From: an uncultured Mailhella sp.
GTDB taxonomy: Bacteria; Desulfobacterota; Desulfovibrionia; Desulfovibrionales; Desulfovibrionaceae
Assembly (NCBI RefSeq): GCF_963931295.1
Contig: NZ_OZ007001.1
Location: 1,364,001 to 1,428,000, forward strand
Direction of reading: 5' to 3'
DNA: 64,000 bases
Positions within the stretch are counted from its first letter, which is position 1; each line of letters begins with the position of its first letter. The position numbers were made by a program, and so were the translations under genes. Below the pieces are notes generated by a model. That model saw nothing but the letters and a program-made list of their open reading frames with translations, was not told where the DNA came from and made no database searches. Positions 35,197 to 45,455 of this stretch are shown piece after piece.

Positions 35197-37101
35197 TCAG
35201 ATTTCCAGTTCCCTGAGCCTTGCCTCTATTTCGTCGCCGCGCTCAAGCAGCGCGAGCTGTTCTTCCTCCACCTGCGGCAGACGGGCAATCTTGGCGTTGA
35301 AGGCATCGGGATCGCGGCTGAACAGATCGGGATCGGCCAGCGCCTCTTCCAGCGCCTTCTGTTCCTTTTCCAGCGCGTCGAGCCTCGCGGGCATGTCGGC
35401 CTGTTCCTTGAGCAGCGATTCCTGCTCTCGCTGTTCCTTGTAGGAAAGACGCCGCTTCTTCGGCGCGTTTTCCTTCCATGTTTCCCTGGACGAGGAAACC
35501 TTCTTCTCCTCCGGCTTCTGGCGCTGACGCAGCCAGTCGGTGTAGCCGCCAACATACTCGCGAACCTTGCCGTCGCCTTCCAGCGCGATGGTGCCGGTAA
35601 CGAGTTCGTCGAGGAAGGCGCGGTCGTGGCTGACCACGATGACCGTTCCCTTGTAGGAGGCCAGCATTTCTTCCAGCAGTTCCAGCGTTTCGGCGTCGAG
35701 ATCGTTGGTGGGTTCGTCGAGCACCAGCAGGTTGGAAGGCCGCGTGAACAGCTTGGCAAGCAGCAGACGGTTGCGTTCGCCGCCGGAAAGAAGCCCCACC
35801 GGTGTGCGCAGTCTGCTGGAATCAAAGAGAAAATCCTGAAGATAGCTCGCCACGTGACGCGGTTCGCCGTTGATGGTCACTCTGTCGTTGCCTTCGGCCA
35901 CGTTGTCCATCACGCTCTTCTCGTCGTCCAGCGAGTCGCGGAGCTGATCGAAATAGGCGATCTGCAGTCCCGTGCCGAGGCGCACCGTGCCGGAGGTGGG
36001 CGCAAGCTCCCCGAGCAGCACGCGCAGAAACGTGGTCTTGCCCGCGCCGTTGTCGCCGATGAGGCCTATCTTTTCGCCGCGCTGAATGATGACGTTCGCA
36101 TCTTCAAACACCTTGTAGCCGTCCGGCCAGACAAAGGACACGTTCTTCATCTCGGCCACCAGCTTTCCCGACTTTTCCGCCTCCTGCACGTTGAGCGTGG
36201 CCGTGCCCATTCTTTCCCGGCGGGCGGCGCGCTCCTCGCGCATCTTCATGAGCTCGCGCACGCGCCCCATGTTGCGGGTGCGCCGCGCCTTGATGCCCTG
36301 GCGTATCCACACTTCCTCCTGCGCGAGTTTCTTGTCGAACGCGGCGTTCTGCATGTCTTCCGCGTGCAGACGCTCCTCGCGGCGCTCAAGGTACGTATCG
36401 AAGCCGCAGTCGTAGCTGTAGATCTTGGCTCGGTCGAGCTCCGCCATGCGCGTGGCAAGCCGCCGTACGAAGGCGCGGTCGTGGCTGATGAACACCAGCG
36501 TGCGCGACTGCCGGGCCAGATACTCTTCCAGCCAGCTGATGGTGCTGATGTCCAGATGGTTGGTGGGCTCGTCGAGAAGCAGCACGTCCGAGGCGATGAG
36601 CGCCCGGGCCAGCGCCACGCGGCGGCGCGTTCCGCCCGAAAGCGTGGAGAAGTCCGCCTCCGGATCCAGCGCGAGACTGTTGATGACGCCGAGCACTTCG
36701 CCGTGCCGCTCCCACACCTCGCCGTGTTCCATGACGAGATCCGCCTCTCTGGCCAGATCGGGCGGCAGAAGATCGCGCCTGTCCGACGCGATGAGGTGCG
36801 CCGCGGCCAGCAGATGCCCTTCCTTGCCGAGAGCGTCGGCCGTCACGCTGAACACCGAGCCCTTCCAGTGATCGGGCACGGCCTGCTGCACGTAGCCTAT
36901 GCGCAGCCCCGGTTCCTCGTGACGCTCTCCGGCGTCCAGAGGAAGGCGTCCGGCCAGCACCGACAAAAGCGACGACTTGCCCACGCCGTTGCGGCCCACG
37001 ATGCAGAGCCTGTCGCCCTGCTCCACGAATATTTCGGTATGATCCAGAAGCTGTCTGTTGCCCAGCGTAAGGCTGGCGTCCTGAATGGAAAGAAGTGCCA
37101 T
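35197..37101 (-). CDS. uup: ABC-F ATPase, Uup type
   Basis: A 634-residue soluble protein with two ABC cassettes. Walker A motifs are GRNGVGKSS near 36 and GDNGAGKTT near 350. The signatures are LSGGTRRRVALARAL and LSGGERNRLLLAKLF, and the linker between them is charged. The C-terminus (about 530-634) has KKRRLSYKEQREQE and a long coiled coil, the Uup-type DNA-binding tail. Uup affects tandem-repeat deletion, transposon excision and ribosome-associated quality control. The start at 37101 has only a weak site (TGAGAATCTC). It is separated from polA upstream by a GC hairpin. Confidence 0.88.
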   Translation of the reverse strand: MALLSIQDASLTLGNRQLLDHTEIFVEQGDRLCIVGRNGVGKSSLLSVLAGRLPLDAGERHEEPGLRIGYVQQAVPDHWKGSVFSVTADALGKEGHLLAAAHLIASDRRDLLPPDLAREADLVMEHGEVWERHGEVLGVINSLALDPEADFSTLSGGTRRRVALARALIASDVLLLDEPTNHLDISTISWLEEYLARQSRTLVFISHDRAFVRRLATRMAELDRAKIYSYDCGFDTYLERREERLHAEDMQNAAFDKKLAQEEVWIRQGIKARRTRNMGRVRELMKMREERAARRERMGTATLNVQEAEKSGKLVAEMKNVSFVWPDGYKVFEDANVIIQRGEKIGLIGDNGAGKTTFLRVLLGELAPTSGTVRLGTGLQIAYFDQLRDSLDDEKSVMDNVAEGNDRVTINGEPRHVASYLQDFLFDSSRLRTPVGLLSGGERNRLLLAKLFTRPSNLLVLDEPTNDLDAETLELLEEMLASYKGTVIVVSHDRAFLDELVTGTIALEGDGKVREYVGGYTDWLRQRQKPEEKKVSSSRETWKENAPKKRRLSYKEQREQESLLKEQADMPARLDALEKEQKALEEALADPDLFSRDPDAFNAKIARLPQVEEEQLALLERGDEIEARLRELEI

Positions 37102-37165
37102 GAGATTCTCACAAGTTGCCGGGCCGAAGCCCATACCATCCGCCGCGGCCGATACGAGCCGCGGT

Positions 37166-37197
37166 CAAAAAAACATGTCCGGCGGCCTTTAGCCGCC
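37166..37197 (-). terminator. Probable terminator after polA
   Basis: On the minus strand GGCGGCTAAAGGCCGCC can fold, then GGACATG and seven T follow. The T-run is 7 nt from the stem, so termination may be weak, but it lies about 35 bp after the polA stop. Confidence 0.5.
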
Positions 37198-37232
37198 CCC
37201 TGCGCCCTTGCCCTGCCGGAAAGGCGGCCGGG

Positions 37233-39896
37233 CTAGTGCGCCTCGCCCCAGTTGCGGCCGACGCCCGCATCCGCCACCAGCGGCACATGCAGATCCAGCC
37301 CCCAGGCCGAGGTGTCGGTCATGAGCGAGGCCAGGCGCGAAGCCGCGGCTTCGGCGTTTTCCTCCGGCGCTTCCACAATGAGTTCGTCGTGAATCTGAAG
37401 GAGCATTCTCGCCTTCATGCGGCGCAGTTCCCCGTCGTTGTACACGGAGAGCATGGCCAGCTTGATGAGGTCGGCGGCCGAGCCCTGAATGAGGGTGTTC
37501 ACGGCCTGCCTCTCCGCAAGGGCGCGAGCCTGACCGCTCTGGGAAAGCATGTCCGGCAGAGGACGGCGACGCCCGGAAAGCGTGGTGACGTAGCCGTTTT
37601 TGCGGGCCTCCTGCTCCACGGAATCGAAGAATTCCTTGATGTGCGCAAAGCGGGCGAAGTAGCGCTCGATGAACATGCGCGCCTCCGAAAGCGGAATGCC
37701 GAGGTCCTGCCCGAGCTTGCGCGCGCCCATGCCGTAGATGAGGCCGAAGTTGATGGTCTTGGCCCTGCGGCGCTGATCCGGGCCTATCTGCGCGGGATCG
37801 ACGTCGAAGAGCAGCGCGGCCGTGCGGGTGTGGATGTCCTCGCCGTTGCGGAAGGCGGAAAGCAGGGTGGGATCCTGCGAATAGTGGGCGAGCACCCTGA
37901 GTTCCACCTGAGAGTAGTCCGCGGAAATGAGCTTCATGCCCGGCCCGGCCGTGAAGCAGGTACGCATGCGCCTGCCGAGATCGCCGCGCACGGGAATGTT
38001 CTGCAGATTGGGATTGCTGGAGGAAAGGCGTCCCGTGGCCGTGGCCGTCTGATTGAACGTGGTGTGGATGCGGCTGTCCGGTCCGGCAAGGCGCGGCAGC
38101 GGTTCCAGATAGGTGGAACGCATTTTTTCCAGCTTGCGGAATTCGAGCAGGGCGTCCACCACGGGATGCTGCCCGGAAAGCTTTTCGAGCACCGCCTGAG
38201 ACGTGGAAGCCTGCCCGCCCTTGGTGGACTTGGCCGCCGCAAGGCCCAGCTTCTTGAAAAGAATCTCGCCTATCTGCTGCGCGGAGCGGATGTTGAACTG
38301 CTGCCCCGCCTCCTGATAGATGCGTTCGGTCAGCGCGTCGAGCTCGGTCTGCACTTCGTCGAGAAAATCCCTGAGCGCGGCCTTGTCGATGGTGATGCCC
38401 GCGTTCTCCATGGACACCAGCACCGGAATGAGCGGCATTTCCATGTCGTGCAGCAGGCGCAGCAGCCCGTCGTGTTCGAGGCGCTTCACCATGTCGTCGT
38501 ACAGGGAAAGGGCGATGGAGGCCGGGCGTTCCATGGGCAGACCGCTCTTTTCCGCATGACGGGCGGAAAGGCTGGGCCAGCCGTAGTCTCTGTCTTCGGG
38601 CGCAAGAAGATAGGCGGCAAGACCGAGATCGAAGCAGCGCGACGGCGAAATGGTGCCCCAGGCCGGATGCGCGTGCAGAAGACGCTTCATGTCCGGCGTC
38701 ACGACAAGGGAGGCGGCGGAAGCCCAGGCCACGAGCGCCCGGGCGTCGCCGGAATAAAGGCTCTCCTCTACGTCGGAGCCCTTGCGCACGGCCACGCACA
38801 GCCCGTGACTCTGCGAACGGTTCACCACGGGCGCAGGCGTGACGGCAACCATGAGCCCGGCGCACACGGGCAGACGCGAGGCGTCCTGCACGTCGTCCAT
38901 GGCCGGAACGGGCGCGGGTTCGTCGAACAGAGAAAGCTGCCGCGCCGTGCGCGCTCCCGGCGCAACTGCGCCGGAAACATCCTCGGCCTCGCCCTGAAAG
39001 GCCACCACGCCCTGACGCATGAGGCTGTCGAGCTCGCGCAGAAGCGAATTCATTTCAAATTCCCGCAGGAAGGTGCGCGCGTGCTGACGATCCAGCGGCT
39101 CCACGGCGAGCTCTTCCAGAGGCTGCGCGCAGCAGTCGGTGTGCAGGCGGGTGAGCTCCCGGTACAGGAACATGGCCTCTTCGTTGCCTTCAAGCTTCTT
39201 GCGGATGGAGGGCGGCACCTCGGCCATGCGGTCGCGCACGTCCTCAAGGCTGCGGAAGTCGCGGAACAACTTTTCCGCCGTCTTTTCGCCTATGCCCTTC
39301 ACGCCGGGCACGTTGTCGGAAGTGTCGCCGATAAGCGCCTGCACGTCCGGCCACTGGGAGGGCTCAAGACCGGTTTCCGCGCGGAAGGAATCGAGGGTGA
39401 GCAGCTTTTCCTCGCGGGAGGCGGGATCCCACATGACCACCTCCGGCGACAGGCACTGACGCAGATCCTTGTCCATGCCGATGATGACCACGGGCCGCTG
39501 CGAACCGTACTTCGCGGCCAGACTCGCGATGCAGTCGTCGGCCTCGCAGCCGTCGGACACCAGCACCTTCATGCCGAGAGCCCGCACCAGATTCTGCAGG
39601 GGCTCTATCTGCATGACGAGCCCTTCTGGCGCCGAAGGACGGTTGGCCTTGTAGGCCGGAAAGATGTCGTGCCTGAAATGCTTGCCGTGACCGTCCATGA
39701 TGAAGACGAAATGCTTCGGCCTCTCCTCGCGCAGCAGCTTGAGCAGCACGCGCCCCACGATGTGCAGCGCGCCCGTGGGAAAGCCGTCGGAACGGGACAT
39801 GCTGGAATTGGCAAAAAATCCCCGGAAGAGGAAGGCATTTCCGTCCATCACGTAAAGGGGTTCTTTGGTAAAGCCGAGGCGCTGCTTCAATGACAT
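37233..39896 (-). CDS. polA: DNA polymerase I
   Basis: An 887-residue repair and Okazaki-fragment polymerase, with CAGGAGCACGCC before the ATG. The 5'-nuclease domain fills about 1-290, with MDGNAFLFRGFF and VSDGCEADDCIAS. The polymerase domain occupies about 500-887, with the metal-binding SADYSQVELRVLAH, the O-helix RRRAKTINFGLIYGMG and QIHDELIVEAP. The middle part (about 320-480) corresponds to the 3'-5' exonuclease fold but shows no DxE motif, so proofreading is probably lost, as in several bacterial Pol I enzymes. Monocistronic. Confidence 0.95.
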   Translation of the reverse strand: MSLKQRLGFTKEPLYVMDGNAFLFRGFFANSSMSRSDGFPTGALHIVGRVLLKLLREERPKHFVFIMDGHGKHFRHDIFPAYKANRPSAPEGLVMQIEPLQNLVRALGMKVLVSDGCEADDCIASLAAKYGSQRPVVIIGMDKDLRQCLSPEVVMWDPASREEKLLTLDSFRAETGLEPSQWPDVQALIGDTSDNVPGVKGIGEKTAEKLFRDFRSLEDVRDRMAEVPPSIRKKLEGNEEAMFLYRELTRLHTDCCAQPLEELAVEPLDRQHARTFLREFEMNSLLRELDSLMRQGVVAFQGEAEDVSGAVAPGARTARQLSLFDEPAPVPAMDDVQDASRLPVCAGLMVAVTPAPVVNRSQSHGLCVAVRKGSDVEESLYSGDARALVAWASAASLVVTPDMKRLLHAHPAWGTISPSRCFDLGLAAYLLAPEDRDYGWPSLSARHAEKSGLPMERPASIALSLYDDMVKRLEHDGLLRLLHDMEMPLIPVLVSMENAGITIDKAALRDFLDEVQTELDALTERIYQEAGQQFNIRSAQQIGEILFKKLGLAAAKSTKGGQASTSQAVLEKLSGQHPVVDALLEFRKLEKMRSTYLEPLPRLAGPDSRIHTTFNQTATATGRLSSSNPNLQNIPVRGDLGRRMRTCFTAGPGMKLISADYSQVELRVLAHYSQDPTLLSAFRNGEDIHTRTAALLFDVDPAQIGPDQRRRAKTINFGLIYGMGARKLGQDLGIPLSEARMFIERYFARFAHIKEFFDSVEQEARKNGYVTTLSGRRRPLPDMLSQSGQARALAERQAVNTLIQGSAADLIKLAMLSVYNDGELRRMKARMLLQIHDELIVEAPEENAEAAASRLASLMTDTSAWGLDLHVPLVADAGVGRNWGEAH

Positions 39897-40167
39897 GGCG
39901 TGCTCCTGAAAAAAGGTCTTCCGCATCCTAGCCTGATGCGCAGGCCGCCGCAAGTGGCGCGTTTTCGTCAGAAAAGCAAGGCGATTTGCGCCGCGCCGCG
40001 CGCGTTTTCAGCCGTGCGGGCACCAGAGATCGCAGGGGGCAAGGCTTGTCATCGGCAGGGAATTTTTATATCGTTGACGTTCCTTTAATAAGGGGAGCAA
40101 CGGACAGGAACGCCTGCCCGTCCATGTTTCGGTTTTTCCACTTTCAGCCTACCTGTCGGGGGTATGT

Positions 40168-42246
40168 ATGACTTTCATTTCTCTGGTAATCGTCTTCGCG
40201 TGTGCGGCCTTTGCGCTGTACTACGCCTTCAAGACGGCCAAAAACATCCTCGCCGCCTCCACCGGCAATGAGGATATGCAGCGTATTGCCGGCGCCATTC
40301 AGGAAGGCGCTCAGGCGTACCTCAAGCGTCAGTACCGCACCATCGCCATCGTGGGCGTGGTTGTCGCCGTGCTGCTGCTTCTGACCATGTCCTTCCTCAC
40401 CGCTCTCGGCTTCGTTCTCGGAGCCGTGCTTTCCGGCCTCGCCGGCTTCATCGGCATGAACGTGTCCGTACGCGCCAACGTGCGCACCGCCGCCGCTGCG
40501 GAACAGGGCATGGTTCCCGCGCTGAACATTTCCTTCCAGTCCGGCGCCATCACCGGCATGCTCGTGGTCGGCCTCGGCCTGCTCGGCGTGTCCGTGTACT
40601 ACGCTCTGCTCGCCATCTTCGGCGTTCCCACCGAAAACATCATGCAGGCCCTCGTGGCCCTGTCCTTCGGCGCTTCCCTCATTTCCATCTTCGCCCGTCT
40701 CGGCGGCGGCATCTTCACCAAGGGCGCCGACGTCGGCGCCGACCTCGTGGGCAAGGTGGAAGCCGGCATTCCTGAAGACGACCCCCGCAACCCCGCCGTC
40801 ATCGCCGACAACGTGGGCGACAACGTCGGCGACTGCGCCGGCATGGCCGCCGACCTCTTTGAAACCTACGCCGTCACCGTGGTGGCCACCATGCTGCTCG
40901 CCTCCATCTTCTTCGACGGCGCGCTCCAGACCAAGATGATGATGTTCCCCCTGCTCATCAGCGGCGTGTGCATCATCGCTTCCGTGCTCGGCACCTTCTT
41001 CGTCAAGCTCGGCGACGACCGCAAGATCATGCGCGCTCTGTACAAGGGCCTCATCGCCACGGCCGTCATCTCCGCCGTGCTCATCGCCCTCGTCACCATG
41101 TTCGTGTTCTGGCACGAAGGCGACATGACCATTCAGGGCATCAGCTTCAACGGCTTCAGCCTGCTGCTGTGCAGCCTCACCGGCCTCGTCGTCACCGGCC
41201 TCATCGTGCTCGTCACCGAGTACTACACCTCCACCTCCTATCGCCCCGTGCGCAGCATTTCCAAGGCGTCCACCACCGGTCACGGCACCAACGTGATCCA
41301 GGGCCTCGCCGTATCCATGGAAGCCTGCGCCGCGCCCGTCGTCATCATCTGCGCGGGCATCCTCTTCGCCTACACCCAGGCCGGTCTGTTCGGCATCTCC
41401 CTTGCCGCCACCACCATGCTCGCCCTCGCCGGCATGATCGTCGCCCTCGACGCCTACGGCCCCGTGACCGACAACGCCGGCGGCATCGCCGAAATGTCCG
41501 GTCTGCCTGAAGACATCCGCGAAACCACCGACGCCCTCGACGCCGTGGGCAACACCACCAAGGCCGTCACCAAGGGCTACGCCATCGGCTCCGCCGCTCT
41601 GGCCGCCCTCGTGCTCTTCGCTTCCTACACCGAAGACCTGAGCCGCTACTTCCCCAACCTCGACGTGACCTTCGCCCTTCAGGATCCCTACGTGCTGGTC
41701 GGTCTGTTCATCGGCGGCCTGCTCCCCTACCTGTTCGGCTCCATGGGCATGAAGGCCGTGGGCCGCGCCGGTGCCGCCGTCGTGGTTGAAGTGCGCCGTC
41801 AGTTCCACAACATTCCCGGCATCATGGAAGGCACCGGCAAGCCCGATTACAGCGCCTGCGTGGACATGCTCACCCGCTCCGCCATCAAGGAAATGATCGT
41901 GCCTTCCCTGCTGCCCGTGCTCGCCCCCGTGGTCGTGTACTACGTCATCAAGGCCTGCGGCGGACAGGCTGCCGCCTTCGCCTCCCTCGGCGCCATGCTC
42001 ATGGGCACCATCGTCACCGGTCTGTTCGTGGCCATCTCCATGACCTCCGGCGGCGGCGCGTGGGACAACGCCAAGAAGTACATCGAAGAAGGCAACTTCG
42101 GCGGCAAGGGCTCCGAAGCCCACAAGGCCGCCGTGACCGGCGACACCGTCGGCGACCCCTACAAGGACACCGCCGGCCCCGCCGTCAACCCCATGATCAA
42201 GATCATCAACATCGTTGCCCTGCTTCTCCTGCAGGCCCTTGCCTAA
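40168..42246 (+). CDS. hppA: Membrane-bound proton-translocating pyrophosphatase, K+-independent type
   Basis: A 692-residue membrane protein with about 16 helices. The pyrophosphate-binding loop [13 protein letters not shown] is near 190, the acidic [16 protein letters not shown] motif near 212, and a late [18 protein letters not shown] region follows. In the helix carrying GNTTKA the residue at about 465 is Lys, which in this family marks K+-independent proton pumps, whereas K+-dependent and Na+-pumping types have Ala. It uses pyrophosphate to build a proton gradient, saving energy in anaerobes. It ends at the strong terminator 42277-42327. Confidence 0.95.
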   Translation: MTFISLVIVFACAAFALYYAFKTAKNILAASTGNEDMQRIAGAIQEGAQAYLKRQYRTIAIVGVVVAVLLLLTMSFLTALGFVLGAVLSGLAGFIGMNVSVRANVRTAAAAEQGMVPALNISFQSGAITGMLVVGLGLLGVSVYYALLAIFGVPTENIMQALVALSFGASLISIFARLGGGIFTKGADVGADLVGKVEAGIPEDDPRNPAVIADNVGDNVGDCAGMAADLFETYAVTVVATMLLASIFFDGALQTKMMMFPLLISGVCIIASVLGTFFVKLGDDRKIMRALYKGLIATAVISAVLIALVTMFVFWHEGDMTIQGISFNGFSLLLCSLTGLVVTGLIVLVTEYYTSTSYRPVRSISKASTTGHGTNVIQGLAVSMEACAAPVVIICAGILFAYTQAGLFGISLAATTMLALAGMIVALDAYGPVTDNAGGIAEMSGLPEDIRETTDALDAVGNTTKAVTKGYAIGSAALAALVLFASYTEDLSRYFPNLDVTFALQDPYVLVGLFIGGLLPYLFGSMGMKAVGRAGAAVVVEVRRQFHNIPGIMEGTGKPDYSACVDMLTRSAIKEMIVPSLLPVLAPVVVYYVIKACGGQAAAFASLGAMLMGTIVTGLFVAISMTSGGGAWDNAKKYIEEGNFGGKGSEAHKAAVTGDTVGDPYKDTAGPAVNPMIKIINIVALLLLQALA

Positions 42247-42276
42247 ACGTTGAACGGGGGCGGATCTTCCGCCCCC

Positions 42277-42327
42277 GAGCGCAAAAGAGAAAGCCGCGGC
42301 CCGTCCGCGGCTTTCTCTTTTGCGCTC
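42277..42327 (+). terminator. Long hairpin terminator after hppA
   Basis: GAGCGCAAAAGAGAAAGCCGCGG and its exact complement form a perfect 23-bp stem around a 5-nt loop. The inner GC part followed by TTTCTCTTTT acts as a standard terminator. A second short hairpin (42256-42276, GGGGGCGG/CCGCCCCC) precedes it. Confidence 0.85.
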
Positions 42328-42484
42328 TCGCCCCTCAAAATAAAAAAAGACACATCATTTTTTGCTGTTTCACGCCGCCTGCGCCGGGCCCGCACCTCTG
42401 CCCCCTCCCGCCGCAAAGGCGCGCTCCAAAACATCCGCCGCCTCTTTGCGGCCTGCGCTGCTGCGCCAACATCCAAGGAGTCCC

Positions 42485-43657
42485 ATGAAAGCCATCGTTT
42501 CCAGCGTGTCAGGCAATACGCGCATGTATTTCTTCCTCTTTCTGCTCACTCTGGGCAGCACGATAGGCCTTCAGGGCTCATCCCTCCTCTACACCAACTA
42601 CGCCGTGGAAGTCGGCGGCTTTTCCGCCGCGGACAACGGCTTCGTCGTGGCCCTGCGCGAAGTGCCGGGATTTCTCTGCTTTCTCGTGGTGCCGCTCATG
42701 CTCGTCATGCGAGAGCACAGGCTCTGCGTGCTCTCCGTCGTCGTCTGCGGCGTGGGCACGGCCGTCATCGGCATGTTCTCCTCCTTCTGGGGCATCGCGG
42801 GCGCGGTGTTCGTCATGTCGGCGGGCTATCACTTCTTCGAGACCATCAATCAGTCGCTCATGATCCAGTACTACGACCTCGCCAGCACTCCCCTGATCAT
42901 GGGCCGCATGCGCGGTCTCGCCGCAGGCGGCAGTCTCGCCGTCTCGCTGCTCGTCTTCTTCGGCTCCGGGCATCTTTCCTACGAAGCCATGTTCGCGCTC
43001 ATGGGCGCGGTCGTCGTGGCCCTCGGAGCGGCATGCCTCTTCTTCGATCCGTCCAGCCCCAGAGTCGCCCCCCAGAAAAAAGGCATGGTCTTCTGCTCGC
43101 GCTACTGGCTCTTCTACGCCCTTACCCTGCTCATGGGCGGCCGCAGGCAGATCTTCACCGTCTTCTCCCTCTTTCTGCTCGTGGAAAAATTCGGATTCTC
43201 CGTGCGCACGGTGGCCATCCTCTACATGGTGAACTACGCGGTGAACTGGTTCTTCAATCCCCTCATCGGCCGCATCATCAACCGCATCGGCGAACGCCGC
43301 CTCCTCACCATCGAATACACCTCCGCCTTCTTCATCTTTCTCGGCTACGCCTGGACCGACAGCGCCTGGCTTGCCGGCATCATGTACGTGCTCGACAGTC
43401 TGACCTTCAACTTCGCCATAGCCGTGCGCACCTTCTTCCAGAAAATCGCCGATCCCTCCGACGTGGCCCCCAGCATGGGCCTTGCCCAGACCATCAACCA
43501 CATCGCCGCCGTGCTCATTCCGCCTCTCGGCGGCTGGCTGTGGGTGACCTTCGGCTATCAGCTGCCCTTCTACTGCGGCATGGGACTCACGGTGCTCTCC
43601 CTGCTGCTCATCCAGTTCATGGACAGGGAAATAGCCCAGGCCAGAAGCAGAGCCTGA
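42485..43657 (+). CDS. Major facilitator superfamily transporter
   Basis: A 390-residue inner-membrane protein with 12 predicted helices. AAGGAGTCCC precedes the ATG. The cytoplasmic loop between helices 2 and 3 has a weak MFS-A pattern (VMREHRLCV), and the mirrored loop in the second half is GRIINRIGERRLL, closer to the GxxxDRxGxRR consensus. MFS proteins move sugars, drugs and anions by uniport, symport or antiport; nothing in the sequence fixes the cargo. It lies between hppA and nikR with its own leader, so linkage to either is uncertain. Confidence 0.82.
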   Translation: MKAIVSSVSGNTRMYFFLFLLTLGSTIGLQGSSLLYTNYAVEVGGFSAADNGFVVALREVPGFLCFLVVPLMLVMREHRLCVLSVVVCGVGTAVIGMFSSFWGIAGAVFVMSAGYHFFETINQSLMIQYYDLASTPLIMGRMRGLAAGGSLAVSLLVFFGSGHLSYEAMFALMGAVVVALGAACLFFDPSSPRVAPQKKGMVFCSRYWLFYALTLLMGGRRQIFTVFSLFLLVEKFGFSVRTVAILYMVNYAVNWFFNPLIGRIINRIGERRLLTIEYTSAFFIFLGYAWTDSAWLAGIMYVLDSLTFNFAIAVRTFFQKIADPSDVAPSMGLAQTINHIAAVLIPPLGGWLWVTFGYQLPFYCGMGLTVLSLLLIQFMDREIAQARSRA

Positions 43658-43790
43658 CCCGGTTCCGCGAGGCCCCGCCCGAAACAAAGCCCGCGCGGGC
43701 AAAGAACTCGCGCCGACGCGCCGTTCATAAACGCTTGAGGCTCAGGCCGCGCTGGTGTACGCTCCAAAAAGCATTCAACCGGGAGAAAAC

Positions 43791-44240
43791 ATGAGCGAAG
43801 TGGTACGTTTTGGAGTTTCGCTGGAGCGCGACCTGCTCACGGCCTTTGACCGTCACAGCGAGCGCAAGGGTTTTGCCAACCGTTCCGAGGCGCTGCGTCA
43901 CTGCATACGCCGCGAGCTGTCGGAGGAAATCGTTTCCGATCCCGACGCGCCCGTGGCCGGCGTGCTCACGCTGGTGTACGATCATCACGACAACGACCTG
44001 CCCGGCCGTCTCACCTCCCTGCAGCACGAAGCGCACGGCATGGTGCTCGCTACCATGCACGTGCATCTCGACGAACATCACTGTCTGGAAACCATGGCCC
44101 TGCGCGGGCCCGCCGCAGCCGTGAACGAACTGGCCGACAGGCTCCGCTCCTCGCGCGGCGTGCTGCAGAGCTCCTGCGCCCTCACCGCCATCGAAGCCGC
44201 GCCCGAACACCATGTCTTCCACGACCATGCCCATAAATAA
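43791..44240 (+). CDS. nikR: Nickel-responsive transcriptional regulator
   Basis: A 149-residue ribbon-helix-helix regulator. The N-terminal RHH (about 1-45) reads VVRFGVSLERDLLTAFDR with NRSEALRHCIR. The C-terminal ACT-like metal domain contains His79, His90, His92 and Cys98 (LQHEAH, MHVHLDEHHC), the high-affinity square-planar nickel site. Nickel-loaded NikR represses nickel uptake genes. A ribosome site GGGAGAAAAC is present. It lies 9 nt before folE2, an unusual pairing. No nickel transporter is in the window. Confidence 0.93.
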   Translation: MSEVVRFGVSLERDLLTAFDRHSERKGFANRSEALRHCIRRELSEEIVSDPDAPVAGVLTLVYDHHDNDLPGRLTSLQHEAHGMVLATMHVHLDEHHCLETMALRGPAAAVNELADRLRSSRGVLQSSCALTAIEAAPEHHVFHDHAHK

Positions 44241-44249
44241 GGATCACGC

Positions 44250-45077
44250 ATGAGCACAATTTCGGAATCCGGCGCGCCTCTCAAGGACGTACAGAACAGC
44301 CCCTCCACCGTGGCGCTCGACATCGACCGCGTCGGCGTCAAACACGTGGAGCTGCCCCTGGTGGTGAAGGACAGAGACAAGGGCCGTCAGCACACCGTGG
44401 CGAGCGTCGACATGGGAGTCGATCTTCCGGCCGCCTACAAGGGCACGCACATGAGCCGCTTTGTAGAGGCTCTGGAAAACTGGCGCGAGGCCAGCGCCGA
44501 AGAGCTGGACTACACGTCCATGAAGCGCCTGCTTTCCGACGTGCTCACCCGCCTGAACGCCCACAGAGCCTACGCAAGGTTCAGCTTTCCCTATTTCCGC
44601 ACCCGCCGCGCGCCCGTTTCCGGGCAGGCCGCGCCCGTGCGCTATCGGTGCCGCCTTACCGGCGAACTGGAACAGGGACAGGAAGGCCCCCGCTTTCTGC
44701 TGGAGCTCGAAGTGCCCGTGACCACCGTGTGCCCCTGCTCCAAGGCCATCAGCCGCGCCGGAGCCCACGGACAGCGCGCCCTGGTGCGCATGGGCATTCG
44801 CATGAGCCGCTTCGAGTGGCTGGAAGGCTTCATCGACATCGCCGAGGAATCCGGTTCCGCGCCCATCTACACGCTGCTGAAAAGACCCGATGAAAAATTC
44901 GTGACCGAGCAGGCCTACGACAACGCCCTCTTCGTGGAAGACGTGGTGCGCAACGTGGCCACCAAGCTCGAACAGCACGCCCACGTCACCTGGTTTTGCG
45001 TGGAAGTCGAAAGCGAGGAATCCATTCACGGCCACAACGCCTTTGCAAGCATAGAGCGCTCCGTAACCAGAGCCTGA
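44250..45077 (+). CDS. folE2: GTP cyclohydrolase FolE2 (type IB)
   Basis: A 275-residue enzyme converting GTP to dihydroneopterin triphosphate, the first step to folate and queuosine precursors. The type IB signature [19 protein letters not shown] is near 153, with the active-site Cys, a HisxxAsn-type tail and a length matching the COG1469 family. FolE2 is the metal-flexible alternative to the zinc enzyme FolE. It is cotranscribed with nikR (9-nt gap), which places a folate enzyme under or beside a nickel regulator. Confidence 0.93.
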   Translation: MSTISESGAPLKDVQNSPSTVALDIDRVGVKHVELPLVVKDRDKGRQHTVASVDMGVDLPAAYKGTHMSRFVEALENWREASAEELDYTSMKRLLSDVLTRLNAHRAYARFSFPYFRTRRAPVSGQAAPVRYRCRLTGELEQGQEGPRFLLELEVPVTTVCPCSKAISRAGAHGQRALVRMGIRMSRFEWLEGFIDIAEESGSAPIYTLLKRPDEKFVTEQAYDNALFVEDVVRNVATKLEQHAHVTWFCVEVESEESIHGHNAFASIERSVTRA

Positions 45078-45455
45078 ACCCCCTCTCTCGCAAAAAGACG
45101 CAGGGGAATTTTTTTGATTTTATTTTTTTAAAAAACGGACTATGCTCCCATAAAACGGCATTTCCACAACCTCTCCTCAACGAGGCGTCCCATGAGAACC
45201 TGTCACGCACACAAGTCAGCCGGCGGCGGTCTGATCCCGCCATGGCGTCGTCATGCGTCTGAAAGCGTTCTCCTTCTGCACGGCTTCTCCGTCCGGCAGC
45301 CCCGCTGAGGCTTCGTCGCCGATTTCTCATCCGGGCCCCTTCCGCCGGCGGCCCGTCCCTTTCAGAAGCAGCGCCCTCTCTTCCGCCCCTTGTCCCGGTC
45401 TGCGGCCGGGCTCTCCGGCAATATGCCGACACTTCCTTTTCCCCGAGTATCTACC
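45078..45455. other. Intergenic leader region of putP-like gene
   Basis: No gene is supported. About 45100-45135 is a T-rich, then A-rich stretch that may carry a promoter. The rest is GC-rich and folds into several possible hairpins without a clear terminator or riboswitch pattern. Confidence 0.4.
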
